From NCBI GenBank assembly GCA_963669155.1, contig OZ022579.1, positions 15,894,040 through 15,958,039 of the forward strand: 64,000 nucleotides of DNA, written 5' to 3'. Of the stretch, positions 39,886 to 50,295 are shown piece by piece (the stretch's first letter is position 1; every line of letters begins with the position of its first letter). The translations under genes and the position numbers were made by a program. The notes beneath the pieces are model-generated. The model was not told the origin of the DNA. It searched no databases and saw nothing but the letters and a program-made list of their open reading frames with translations. This stretch comes from Arbacia lixula (lineage: Eukaryota; Echinodermata; Echinoidea; Arbacioida; Arbaciidae).

Positions 39886-40537
39886 GCAGGTGTAAAAAAA
39901 AACACCTGTCCGAGCTTATACAGTTCTGCGGGAATCATTGCTACTGTAGTAGGGTGGCTGAGGTGAAAAATTGTGCACTTTTGTCTACAAGCACCAAATT
40001 TGGCACCCATGTTAAAGATTATATTTGGAACAATATTAGATATACTGTTTAAAGGTACTTTAAATATTTTCATGGTCAAGGTCGCCTGGGGACAGCTCCG
40101 AAAGTGCACCAAGGGCCCAATATGTTTTTTTTTTTCGAAAATGCATCACCGAATTAAATAAAAAAAAAACTTCCATAGGAATCATCCTTAGGTGATAGGG
40201 ACCTTAAGTTGTTCAAATGAGGGTACACAAGTGGCAAGGGGCCGGGAAGGGGGGGGGGGAGGCTCGAAGGGGGCTTAATTTTGACCTTTTTCTCAAGAAA
40301 CCAAACTTGAAAGGGGCCATCTTTTAGAAAAGAGGGCCCAAGGTTGTAAAAATGGGCCTTCCCATCTGAAAGGGGCACGGGGCAGCCTCCAAAAGGGCCT
40401 AGGGGGGCAAATTTGTATTTAAAAAAAAAAAAAATCTCAAAAATTGAATATTGGATTTCACCAACACTTGACATAAATTATTCTCAGGCAATTCGGAAAA
40501 TAAGTTACAATTAGGATCTCATCTGGCATGATGCAGA

Positions 40538-40539
<2 letters not shown>

Positions 40540-40568
<29 letters not shown>

Positions 40569-40573
40569 ACACA
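40540..40573. repeat. Poly(C) directly followed by (CA)n
   Basis: C16 passes into (AC)n; it is the third locus with this arrangement. Confidence 0.93.
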
Positions 40574-41739
40574 TACACATACACACTCCAGAAAAGTGCC
40601 CCAAATTGAAAATACATATAACTATATTCTCATATTTACCAAAACTTGACAGGAACAAAGGATAATCTAACATATTAATTAGTGTGTACTCACCTGATGA
40701 GGGGATATGAAGGACCCCTCCCCCAATAAACATGGGGCCTTACATGTTAATTACCCTCTTGTCATCATGGAGTGACTTTGTACCCTCCCTAATGATCAAT
40801 ATGCCCTGGTGAGCGCAAGGTTCGCGGACCTCTTGTTTTATCAGACGTGCACACATTTTTGTTTCTCCCATTGTGTGGACTGTGCTACGTGTATTTGGAA
40901 TAATTATGCATGTAGAGGCATCTCAAAATGTTTTCAAGGTCATCATTTTTCAAGATGGCAGCCATCATGACAAAATGATACTGAAAAATATGGAAAATCT
41001 CGTTGACAGCAATAATCAAAAATGAAAAAAAAAAATTTGCTCGTGCTCAGAATATTGAAGAACAGTGATACAAAAGCTACTTCCACAAAAAAACAGTAAC
41101 TATAATGGCAAATGTATTTTTTTTTTCAAAATGGCTGCCAAACTGTGAAACAAAACGCAAATTGTCACATCACTAAGTGATGAATGATGATTTAAATTGT
41201 GAAAAGGATAGATGGGATGGAAAGGTAATCCGTAACACAATTAAGTGATAATGGAAAGATCTAATTGATGCGCCATTTTTGTTAAATTAAGTGTTACAAC
41301 TAAATATGCATGTCCATAATTGCTATTTGTTTTTAATAGATTCATGTGGATATTCATTCCACGCAATGCAAAGTCCTTCAAATGTTTGTTTTCAAAAGAG
41401 ATATTAATAAACAAAATGGAGGAGAACATTTTTGCCTCATCGTATCCTATAATGATGGGTGATTAATATTATTATTAAAGAAACTGCTTATATATCAACA
41501 TTTGAGCTCTCCTGCGCCTGCTATATTGTTCAATCTGTTTTTGTCTCATTCTAGACTTTAAATTTAAAACTGAAATGTGTGTGTTTGGGAGGAATGTGAC
41601 TGGGCCTAAAAGTTGACATGTCAAATAACACTTTTAAAAGAAAGAGCTGATTGTAACATGAAATGTTATTGCATAATATGACATTCTTGGCCTATATTGG
41701 AAAGTTATTTGGAGATGGATCGTCACCACACTCCCAGTT

Positions 41740-41958
41740 TCCGGGGCCAATTTCCTACATCACTATTGATACTGGCGTTTGCCTGTGTCCGCTGCGCTGG
41801 CCATTGAAAACATAACACAAACAAACAACTCTACAACAACAACAAGCGGAAATACGGTAGATTACGGTGCCGGTACCTCGGCTCTAATTCTACAAATTAC
41901 GTAAATATTTAATCTTTCTGAGCTGCGATTATAATTTAAGTGCAAATTTGTGTGGAAC
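41740..41958 (+). promoter_or_regulatory. Candidate promoter/5' UTR of the MMD-like gene
   Basis: This sequence lies directly upstream of the start codon, is locally less AT-rich, and has an in-frame TAA at 41932-41934, so the open frame does not extend upstream. No clear TATA box is seen. Additional non-coding or alternative first exons cannot be excluded, because the first coding exon holds fewer than seven codons. Confidence 0.3.
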
Positions 41959-41978
41959 ATGTGCGGTGGAAATATCAA
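41959..41978 (+). CDS. MMD: MMD-like exon 1 (start codon exon)
   Basis: The exon encodes MCGGNI plus two bases of Lys7 and ends at a GTAAGT donor. The phase fits exon 2 exactly and an upstream in-frame stop is present. Because it is so short it is the least certain exon; an alternative first exon is possible. Confidence 0.7.
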
Positions 41979-44900
41979 GTAAGTTTTTGTCATTACAATG
42001 CAATTTAGGTATTGTCATGCCGGTTGTCGCTGTCATACATATTTCATTGCCCCACATGCTAAATATTGTGTAAGCTACAGAGAACCTGTCAATACATTTT
42101 TAACCGTAGGGTGGCGTCAGTATAAAGAGTAAGACGGTGGTTATCAGATATAGATGGGCTTGTTGTCAAGATAACTGATTCTAAATTATGAAGGAAGAGA
42201 GAAAAGCTACAAAACAGGGATATTAGCGGGGACTCTCATCGTGATTGCCCGACGACGCTAACCTGCTAAGACACTGTCGGAACAGTGCCCAGTCAGTGGC
42301 AGTGAAACTTGAATTTTGAAAGTCTCAAAAGACTCAACTTCTCAATCTCAAGTTGAGTGATGTTGATAACCAGAACTTGAATTTTGGGTGCTAATGCACT
42401 TTGGTATCCCACATATTAGCCACGGGACGCTCCCGCACAGCGGGAGCGTCCCGAGGGCTCGCCACCAATTTCCCTGCTTGTCTGGTCCGACTATACCGAG
42501 AATTCAACCCGTGCACATGAATGAATTTCAAGTACATTTATCACATATAAATGGCTAAATGTATTTAATGTATACCTGAGCTATAAAACTGTTTGAAAAT
42601 GCTAAGCAATGTTACATATTTCCTCTTCACATATGATCATGATCTTAATAACAAATACGGTTCGCCGAGGCTGCCATCTAGTTGGCTGCTTCAAAAACAT
42701 ATACTGTAAATATACATTTAAATACTGTAAAGGGGAACTGGCGCATGCGCATTAAGTTTTGCATCGCAGCTGCTGTCGTGCGATTCTGAACCACTATAGG
42801 TGGAAAACAGTTTTTAAAAATGAAACATGGATTAAATTCATCTTCAAACCAACTACGGAATTATTCAGGTATATATTTTACTTAAATATGTGCAAAAGAT
42901 TTGAGATTTGAGTTACAGAATTGCTGAAACCAACTAATATAATCACTGCTAATCTCGACTTCCTTACTTCAAAGCTCCGTGCTACGCAGCCCGCTCACTG
43001 CGTGAGCGGGCTGGTCGCAGTAACCCACATATATAATGCACGCAATGGGAATTGGGAAAATGGGAATCCTGCAATACTGATTGTCGTCGGCAGAAAGTGA
43101 CCCACAAATCACTTTTTGGACGGATTAAACAGCAAAAATATTGTCTAGGACTAGAGTTAGGGTCAGGGTTAGGGTTAGGGACAGGGTAAGGTTTAATGTT
43201 AAAATTCATAAAATTAGTGGGATACCAAAGTGCATTAGCGCCGAACTTTGAACTTGAAGTGGGCATAGCCATAACAATGTCAATGGATATGCCAACACTA
43301 CTTCGGTTCTCTAACGGTCTAGTATACTGATTGATTAAAGAATGGCATAATGATAATTGAGCTTTAGCTTGCCTTACAGAATTGTTAATTTTCGAAAAGT
43401 TACCATAATGTCCTTCTAATTCTCCCTCTGACTCTGTGCTGCTTTCCAGTGCAGATCAGTGTGCTGTGGCAGAGCACAATCAGGCAGTGAACAATTTCAA
43501 TAAACTATTTCTGGCCATGGCGATGCTGCGATAGGTTTGATTCACTTTTGCACCACAATTAATCCTTACCGTACCCTAAATTTAGGCCTAGTAGTACTAC
43601 TACTAGTGCTCTGCCCACATGCATGCTGTGTGTATTATGTGGATATGTGCCGAAAATTGCACAATAAATGAATGAATGACATTGTGTTGTTTTGTCCCTT
43701 TGCAGGTGGAAAAACAGCCCAGCTAAGCCTAAACAAGCGTACGTACCGACCAATGTGGAACACATCGCTAATTGCATCACACATGGGGTAAAAACTTGTT
43801 TGACTCATTATCCCTCTTTTAATCATGCTTCTTGATTTCTGTAGGGTGGCGCCCAAAATGATAATGGAGCTTCAGCTTGCCTTACAGAATTGTTCATTTG
43901 AAAGAAGTTACTTTACTTTACTTTAATCCAATGACCACTGTAGGACTTCGCCTGTTCATCGATAGTAGATTGAAACAGTTTCCTTGACTTGTCACGTTAA
44001 CATGTATGTGGGTTAGGACAGTGTGTAAAATACATACAACCTATACAGGCTCATAAAGAAAATCATGATTATTAATCCAATATTTGTCAAGCCTATTTTC
44101 GAAGGAGTCCACAGAAGTTACCATTGTCTTCTTCTCGTTGTCCTCCCTCTATGCTGCGCAGGAAAACAGTCTGCTGTGGCAGAGCATGAACAGGCAGTGA
44201 ACAATTTCAATAAACTCTTTCTGGAAAGGGGGTTCTACCATAACTATCAATTTTCAAAAAGCAAAACAAGTCAGAGACATTTAACCTGGAACAAACAAAT
44301 TACTTTTGAAATGCTTATTACAGCAGGATGATGAAGGATGAGTAACTTTTTTGGGACTTCAGATAGCTGTATCTGTATCTATGCTGTCCTTTCTCTTGCC
44401 CAGCTACGCTTTTCTGTCACATTTTTTCATGATAAAATATTGTATACAATATGAATCTTGAACACACAACAGCAGAGAACATTTACCATATTATCCCCAT
44501 CAAAAGTTTTACAGAAGTTTCCTAGTCACAATGATTTATCTTATGGATTGAGAGATGAATTTCAACCAAGTTATAAGTTGACAAATATTGCTAGCTGTGT
44601 ACTTACATGTATGTAAACAACATTTTACCGTGTACAATGTATTGTAAATGTTTCAAATTTGCTTTGAAGTGCAGTGGCCTTCCTTCTGTTTTGGGGCCAA
44701 TTTTGCCATAATATGTCTTTGTACGCTTGCTCCCTCCCACAGATCTGCATCATCCCAAGTGTGTATGCCAGCCGCGACCTGGCCGCAGAAGCCACGAATA
44801 GGGCCCAGATGATGAGCGCTATCATCTTCGGGCTGGCTCTTTTCCTTCTCTTCAGCGTCTCAACGCTGTTCCACCTTGTGTCCTGGTCAGGATATGTCAA

Positions 44901-47900
44901 GTGAGATTTTAAGGCAGCTGTCTGGATTTCTCTTGTAGTGACATTTGTCCAAAAATAACTTGCTCCCAATAGAAGTAGAACAAAGCTGAGAAGCAGAGAA
45001 AAACAGGTGTTAGGAAAAGCGGACAAGATTATGTGATGATTGCATTCTGATGAAACAAATTAGCAACTGGATCCTGAGGCTGTTTCTTTGCATGTTTTTA
45101 CCCTTGTTTGTATTCATCATCCAGTTCTGCAGTATGAACATAAGAAATATGATAAGGAAATAACTTCCTGCATGTCAATCTTCTAAAATATTCATATTTC
45201 TTTTAAAGTGTTGTAATGATGTGAAATTTTAGCCTAGGCTGCGTAGCAATGTCATAATACAAACAAATTGTCCTTGTATAGTGACTGCTATGCGGTATTG
45301 TATGCTGAATGCTTCTTCAATTTCTTCCAGCACATACTGTAGTATACAAATAGAGACTGCACTTAAGGGCCTATAGTTTAACCATATCCTGAATATGAGA
45401 GCAGTATCTAGTTGTTTTATATGTATGATGAATAACTAACATATAGACCATTTCATAATTAAACCCTGGTCGGACAATGCACTGAATAAATACTACTAGG
45501 CTGCTCACTGGGATTGTTTTTCATGAAGTTGCGTTGGATGATGGATGTGAAGACATTTTACAGTGAGCCCGGAACAACAATAGAAGCAGATGCACATGTT
45601 GGAATGTTCTTTCACTACCTTTTCAGAGCTGAATAGCGGTTGCCATATTTGCATGATAATAGATTGAAATGTGGTCGACTATCTAATGAATTCCCTTTTT
45701 TGTCTGTGAGTTCAGAAATTGACCTGAGGTCATTTACTAAAAGCAATAATCTGCTCATGCGCAATTGCAATTACGAAATGGCTTATTTCAAACTCACAAC
45801 AAGATTTATCCAGAGAAGAACTCTAGTCTATTTTCATCAATCAACAGCCCACGCTATCGTTGGATAAGCGGTGATAATAAACTATTGTTGGATTACACTG
45901 CGTACTTGTATGGCGCATTACTGCTAATTTGCACCAAGCGCACATTAATTGGTCATTGTATTTGCATTGCAAAAGGAACGCAAACAAAAAGCATTGTGAC
46001 GTCATGTTGGACAGCTTGCAACTTGGCACATTATTGCACTGAAGTCTATGGGTTTTTCAACATTTGTCGTGCAAATGAGTTTACACGCAAAGTCCCATAG
46101 AGAATCAAGCACTAGCTGGCTGCTACTCATTATGCATATTTATGCAAATAAAAGTACCATTGCCCACTATTTTATGTTAATCAGGTACCTTTTCCCTCTG
46201 TTTATGCAAATAAAAACTATTTCCCGTTGGAGTATGTTAATGATGTTCTTTTGCTAGGATGGTTAGATCTAGTTATTGCCTGTCAACCAATTAGGTAACG
46301 GGATTGTAGGGATGAGGTATATAACATCATATATGATATACATGTTACAAATGCATTATTATGATCTGTTTTTACTTGTTTTTATCTGTTTTACTTGTCT
46401 CAATTTTATCTGTATTTCAGAACCTTGAGATTCTACCTGCACATCAGTGACAGAGCCATCATTTATTTATTCATCGCAGCTTCCTATACTCCATGGTATG
46501 TCCTGTCAATTGATTATAAATTCATACTCATTTACATACATATTTACATTTTTACATATTTACATATTTACCATTTTAGGGAGCATTCTCTCTCATTGGA
46601 ATATAAAGGTTTGTGATCAATCGCACAATGGCTATGGCCAATCAACATCATTGTTGCATGCGCTTTTTGCTCAAATGACAGGCCAGTTACCAATCAGAAT
46701 TTGTCTTTCAAATTTGCAATTGATCGCAAACCTTCATGATACTTGGCCCTGGTTCCCGTTTGTGAGTAGGAAACCTTAGAAACCAGGTATATTCAGGTTC
46801 CACTCTCCTTTAAGAAATCTGATTGTCTATTCTCTCCCTCTTTCAGGTTAACCCTTTGTGACGTTGGCTACTTTGGCTCTCATCTGCGTTGGGTTATGTG
46901 GCTCCTTGCAACTTTGGGCATCGTCTACTCATACTGCTTCTATGAGAAGTAGGTACCATTTATTAAACCCTCTCAGCACCAAGCCATGAAAAGTCCACTG
47001 ACTTATACACCTTTCATGCACCTATGGTACTGGGAGGGTTAACTCTCAATGTACCGCAACAAATTCTTTGTGCTAGGAATCCACACAAATGCCTAAGAGC
47101 AGTGGATTATCTTGTATTAAAAGATTTAACATCAGTGTGTGAAGAAAGACCTACACTACAGCTCAAAGGAATTGGTATCGGGTAAAGGGAAAGGGAAGAA
47201 AGGGAAGGAGCCGCAGTTTTGAACCGTGGTATGTTCTGTCTAGTTCAGTATAGAACATGATACTTTTTAGGCTAATGCATCGTGTTTCATGCTGAACTGG
47301 ACAAAATATACCGCGGTTTACACTGCGGCTCCTTCCCTTTCCCTTTACCAATTCCTTTGAGCTGTAGTGTATATTGCTCACCGTCCTGACATTGGCCAAT
47401 TTCTCTTGCCTGCCTGTGTTTCTTGAAAGAAATTTTCTGTAAAGAGGTTTGAACATTCCTTTATATTGTGGCATTCAATATGTAAGATCCTGGTGGTTAC
47501 CTGGTAAAAAAATGGGTTTTGTAATTTTGGGTATACCGGTAGAGCATCAAAGTGGGACATCTTATGAGCATGTTGTCAAGACAAACTGTTTTGAACTGTG
47601 TGGGTACAGCAAATAGCAGTGGTCATAGCAGGCACTCTCATTTGGAGTTCCCTGCATGAGCCCGCTAGACAATGATGTAGCAGTGAAGCTTTCACTTGTG
47701 TGATGTTGTTAAGAACCATAAACTTGCATACTACTGGAGGGCGTTTCATGAACATTTTCATCGGACAAGCTGTCTTTCTCCGACAGTTACCATAGTAACA
47801 GTCAGAGGCTAGTGCCTCTCAGCCCATCAAAACCAAGGATTTCACTGAAGTTGTCAGTACTGACCATTTAGTCAGTGCTGACAACGTTCATGAAATGCCC

Positions 47901-50062
47901 TCCTGGATGTGACGACACCGCTTTGGTACTCTGTACTGAAATGTTTACTCTTTAGTGCCAGCTGTCACATTTTTGCATTTGCTCTGGTTCTACATACAAA
48001 TCCTACTAAGCAGTATATGCCAGACACGGAAGAAATGTAGACAAAGTTCTGTGTAAACACAAATAAATTGAATCACATGAACATTATATCTGTTCATATA
48101 CTGTTAATGAATGTTATTTTGTCACTTTGCCCACCCCCCCTCCTCCCCCACCCCCCCCACACACACACAGGATTGACACATCAGCCATTACTAACTTTTT
48201 TTTCTCCATACTATGACTTTTTGTATCATTTAAATACATTTAAAATAATTTAAAGTACAAGGAATGATGATGACAGAGAAGAGTTTACTGGTACATGTTT
48301 CCTAACTTTTGTAACCATGTCTTTTTTTCTTTTGTAGATACAAGCGACTTGAAACTCTATTCTATCTCATCCTCGGTACTGTGCCAGCTCTGTGTGTTTT
48401 AGAATCGGTGAGTTGCTTCCAAAATATCTTCCTTCGCTAACAAATTTTCATTAGAATAATTATCGTATAACACATAAGTCAGTAGGGTTTTATTAAAACG
48501 TTGGTTCACATTTCAGTAGTCTGAGCGCAATTTTGCAAGACACTCTCCTATCATCATAATGTATTTAAGCCTATGCGTTTGCGGATGAAGGGTTGCAGAC
48601 ATTTTTTGTTAATTTTTGTTTTTGCGATTGACACCCAACGTTTGCGCTGTCATCTACATACACTGCTCCCAGGCCCACTATTATATATACATATACAAAT
48701 GGGAGAAAACAAACTTGTACTTGCGCATGTTTTTGCGACGCTCGATTGTGCGTTGCAATGCTATGCTAGCTACCGCACAACCGCATGCACCGCCCATAGT
48801 ATGTGGTACCCCGTACTCCATCATGAGATCTACAGTGCTTCTACATGTATGCACACAGCAGCGTGAGGTGCATGTGATCAGGATTATTGTGACAACATTT
48901 TTGCGTGTTGATAAATTCACGACCCTACATCGATTCATGAAATATTAACTCATACCATATTTGTGCTGGTCCTTTTTTTTTATTTGGTTCTACTTAAAAA
49001 AGCAAAAAAGCCCTTGATCAGTTAATAAAAGTGACATGCTTTTCTGGCCGTGTGCATAATTGCACATTTAGATATTTGGTTTTACACTCTCTGAGCATAA
49101 TATGCTGTGGTGATCAGAGCAGGTACCCTTAAAGATAGTGCTTAAAGGGATAGTTCACCCTGAAATTAATTTGGTTTCAATAACATGAGCACATGAAAGA
49201 AACATATCAGTGAATATCCCTCAAAGGATAAGAAAGTTATTAATTATAATTGTGTTGTGTATAATTCTTTTCAAAACTGCATTTTCTCAAAAAGATATGT
49301 ATCCTTTTACCTGTGCAATTGATATATCATTAGAAATACATTATTACACATATACCTGTATTAAAAATAAATCATTCCGTTGTAAAAAAAACAGAGAAAG
49401 AGCAATTTATGGAATTATTCTGTACGCAACATATAGGAGGGCACCTTGCACATGACGTCACAAAATTGAAAATTCAAAAGAGCATAACTTTCTTATCCTT
49501 TGACAGATTTTCTTCAAACCTTTACTCATACGTTGCTTTTATATTTCAGCTTTTATTGAAACCAAGTTATTTTCAGTGCGAACTATCCATTTAACCCTAG
49601 CTGGCTAGAGAATGTTGAGCAAGCTAACCTGTGGGTTTTCATGTTCAAAGTTTGCATTAGATTTGCACAGGCAGGCAATATATACTGCAATACTGCACAT
49701 TGTTATTTTTGGGCAACTGTTCATATGAAGATCGGTATTTGTAAATTTTGACAGAATGACATATCCTTTGTATCATGGAAAACCATTATTTTTCATAGCA
49801 ATCATCTTTTTTTATGTGTTATCAGCCACTAAAGGCCGGTGTCCATGAACTTGCTTTGGGAGGCGGCATCTATATTTGCGGTGTGGTTTTCTTCAAGAGT
49901 GACGGACGCATCCCCTGCGCACACGCCATTTGGCACCTGTTCGTTGTCATGGGGGCATACACTCACTTCATCGCTATTCGGGAGTACCTCATTGGCTGCC
50001 GGATAGCCGGGCTAGACTCCACCCCCAGTCACTTGCCCGATTGCATCACCATACCCACTTGA
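41959..50062 (+). CDS. MMD: Monocyte-to-macrophage differentiation factor-like protein (PAQR10/11 family), complete seven-exon gene
   Basis: Joining 41959-41978, 43706-43787, 44743-44900, 46421-46495, 46847-46948, 48338-48407 and 49826-50062 gives 744 nt, 247 aa plus TGA; human MMD is about 238 aa. All introns are GT-AG and phases agree. Family residues are in place: E25, N29 and H33 near the N-terminus, S74 and H78 (STLFHLVSW), D97 (HISDRAIIY), and H202-x3-H206 (HAIWH). H78, D97, H202 and H206 correspond to the zinc-associated His/Asp of adiponectin receptors. Seven hydrophobic segments are visible at roughly 34-44, 57-80, 99-113, 124-142, 151-168, 179-193 and 201-221. The family consists of seven-pass proteins of Golgi/endomembranes, with roles reported in Ras signalling and macrophage activation. 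Function here is inferred from family. MMD and MMD2 cannot be told apart from this sequence alone. The C-terminal ~25 residues are divergent. Confidence 0.9.
42155..42407. repeat. Dispersed repeat copy in MMD intron 1
   Basis: TTGTTGTCAAGATAACTG, GGACTCTCAT, GTGATGTTGATAACCAGAAC and CACTTTGGTATCC correspond in order to TGTTGTCAAGACAAACTG, GCACTCTCAT, GTGATGTTGTTAAGAACC and CGCTTTGGTACTC at 47.57-47.93 kb. A shorter match lies at 39737-39760. Confidence 0.6.
42417..43023. mobile_element. 607-bp non-autonomous element with subterminal hairpins and 9-bp flanking duplication
   Basis: The direct repeat CCCACATAT stands immediately outside both ends (42408-42416 and 43024-43032). Six bases inside the left end is a perfect 14-bp stem with ACA loop (42423-42453); ten bases inside the right end is a perfect 12-bp stem with TGC loop (42987-43013). 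The interior has no reading frame of note. A 9-bp duplication would suit Mutator- or Merlin-like transposition, but the classical long terminal inverted repeat is missing, so the class is not assigned. Confidence 0.6.
43155..43190. repeat. Short interstitial telomere-like repeat
   Basis: About six hexamers related to TTAGGG occur in a row, two or three of them exact, in MMD intron 1. Confidence 0.75.
43360..43515 (+). repeat. Duplicated intron segment, copy A (upstream of MMD exon 2)
   Basis: CTTGCCTTACAGAATTGTT is followed about 80 bases later by GCTGTGGCAGAGCAC and CAGGCAGTGAACAATTTCAA, all found again in copy B. The second block is preceded by an acceptor-like CTGCTTTCCAG. Confidence 0.82.
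43706..43787 (+). CDS. MMD: MMD-like exon 2
   Basis: The acceptor is TTTGCAG and the donor GTAAAA. The exon encodes residues 7-34, including [10 protein letters not shown], which matches the EHAANCYTHA motif of vertebrate MMD with conserved Glu, Asn and His. It is flanked on both sides by copies of a duplicated intron segment (43360-43515 and 43867-44223). Confidence 0.88.
43867..44223 (+). repeat. Duplicated intron segment, copy B (downstream of MMD exon 2)
   Basis: It has the same blocks as copy A but with about 200 extra bases between them. The shared 58-bp block differs from copy A at a handful of sites, and both copies read AVAEH[12 protein letters not shown] in one frame. Confidence 0.82.
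44743..44900 (+). CDS. MMD: MMD-like exon 3
   Basis: The acceptor follows a C-rich tract (CTCCCTCCCACAG) and the donor is GTGAGA. The exon encodes residues 35-86 with the family motif STLFHLVSW, which carries one zinc-site histidine (H78). The reading frame continues into the intron for one codon and then stops. Confidence 0.92.
46125..46255. repeat. Diverged tandem repeat with octamer-like TTTATGCAAATAAAA
   Basis: TTTATGCAAATAAAA occurs twice about 60 bases apart, each followed by GTATGTTAAT or TTATGTTAAT. It lies in MMD intron 3. ATGCAAAT equals the POU octamer but could be coincidental. Confidence 0.6.
46421..46495 (+). CDS. MMD: MMD-like exon 4
   Basis: The acceptor is TATTTCAG and the donor GTATGT. 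The exon encodes residues 87-112, [19 protein letters not shown] at its end, close to HMCDRMVIYFFIAASYAPW of human MMD, and contains the conserved Asp97. Confidence 0.92.
46606..46734. mobile_element. MITE-like element in MMD intron 4
   Basis: AAGGTTTGTGATCAATCGCA at the left end is matched by TTGATCGCAAACCTT at the right, 129 bp overall, with no coding capacity. It occupies over a third of this short intron. Confidence 0.65.
46847..46948 (+). CDS. MMD: MMD-like exon 5
   Basis: The acceptor is CTCTTTCAG and the donor GTAGGT. The exon encodes residues 112-146, including [14 protein letters not shown] (human SHMRWFIWLMAAGG) and the end of a membrane segment at YSYCFYEK. Confidence 0.9.
46963..47041. 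mobile_element. Very short inverted-repeat element in MMD intron 5
   Basis: TAAACCCTCTCAGCACCA and TGGTACTGGGAGGGTTAA are imperfect inverted ends of a ~79-bp segment. Similar TTAACCCTTTCATTACCA sequence occurs near 5119. Confidence 0.45.
47152..47371. mobile_element. Palindromic MITE with TACACTACAGCTCAAAGG ends, copy 1
   Basis: The 24 terminal bases are perfect inverted repeats, and the arms continue through AAAGGGAAGGAGCCGCAG and CCGCGGT. It is 220 bp, in MMD intron 5. A second copy is at 54636-54844. Confidence 0.88.
47570..47736. repeat. Dispersed repeat copy in MMD intron 5
   Basis: It matches the family member at 42155-42407. It is interrupted by the MITE at 47737-47903, after which CGCTTTGGTACTC resumes the family. 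Confidence 0.55.
47737..47903. mobile_element. MITE with GGAGGGCGTTTCATGAAC ends
   Basis: GGAGGGCGTTTCATGAAC and GTTCATGAAATGCCCTCC are inverted ends with one mismatch. TGG stands at both flanks. Inner arms include CTGACAACTTCAGTG-like pairing. Confidence 0.75.
48131..48170. repeat. C-rich tract followed by (CA)n
   Basis: C7, C5 and C8 runs lead into (AC)n in MMD intron 5. Confidence 0.9.
48338..48407 (+). CDS. MMD: MMD-like exon 6
   Basis: The acceptor follows a long T tract (TTTTGTAG) and the donor is GTGAGT. The exon encodes residues 146-169, [20 protein letters not shown], matching KYKVVELFFYLTMGFSPALV of human MMD. Confidence 0.9.
49142..49594. mobile_element. MITE of the TTAAAGGGATAGTTCACC family, long form
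   Basis: TTAAAGGGATAGTTCACCCT at the left is mirrored by GTGCGAACTATCCATTTAA at the right, 453 bp, in MMD intron 6. The interior is shared with 37775-38140 and the subterminal parts with 8593-8807. Confidence 0.85.
49826..50062 (+). CDS. MMD: MMD-like exon 7 (terminal coding exon)
   Basis: The acceptor is TGTTATCAG. The exon encodes residues 170-247 and ends at TGA 50060-50062. It contains the strongest family block, [20 protein letters not shown], with H202-x3-H206. The tail after about residue 222 is longer than in vertebrate MMD and not recognisably conserved. Confidence 0.93.
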   Translation, partial: PLKAGVHELALGGGIYICGVVFFKSDGRIPCAHAIWHLFVVMGAYTHFIAIREYLIGCRIAGLDSTPSHLPDCITIPT

Positions 50063-50295
50063 TGTTGAGTGCTGTCTAGTGAGTATGGCTGCTGAGCTTG
50101 CTAGGCTTTTGTGTCCAGCCTTTTCTATACTCCATAAATCATCAAAACCACCATCAACATGTACAAAACTCCTGACATTAATATATGAAGGGTGCAGTTT
50201 TCATCTGGGCTGAACACAATATGGTGTATGGCAATGATTAGAACTATTTATGTGATTGTTATTCCTCGAAATGATGCGCAGAAAAGTGATGGACA

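Larger units (their letters stand above)
32641..41739. other. Intergenic region between two divergent genes
   Basis: No coding exon was recognised. Contents are long GAT and AGT trinucleotide arrays, a 35-bp tandem repeat, a degenerate copy of the TTAAAGGG foldback family, a tRNA-derived SINE fragment, a long G-rich tract, and dispersed-repeat-like sequence at roughly 39.2-41.1 kb. The long apparent reading frames at 33.6-34.2 and 36.5-37.1 kb are homopolymeric translations of the arrays. TGACGTCA (CRE-like) occurs at 39432-39439. Confidence 0.6.

Noticed and set aside
44625-45026. 133-residue minus-strand frame over MMD exon 3
   Set aside because: It is antisense to a confidently assigned exon and has no family resemblance.
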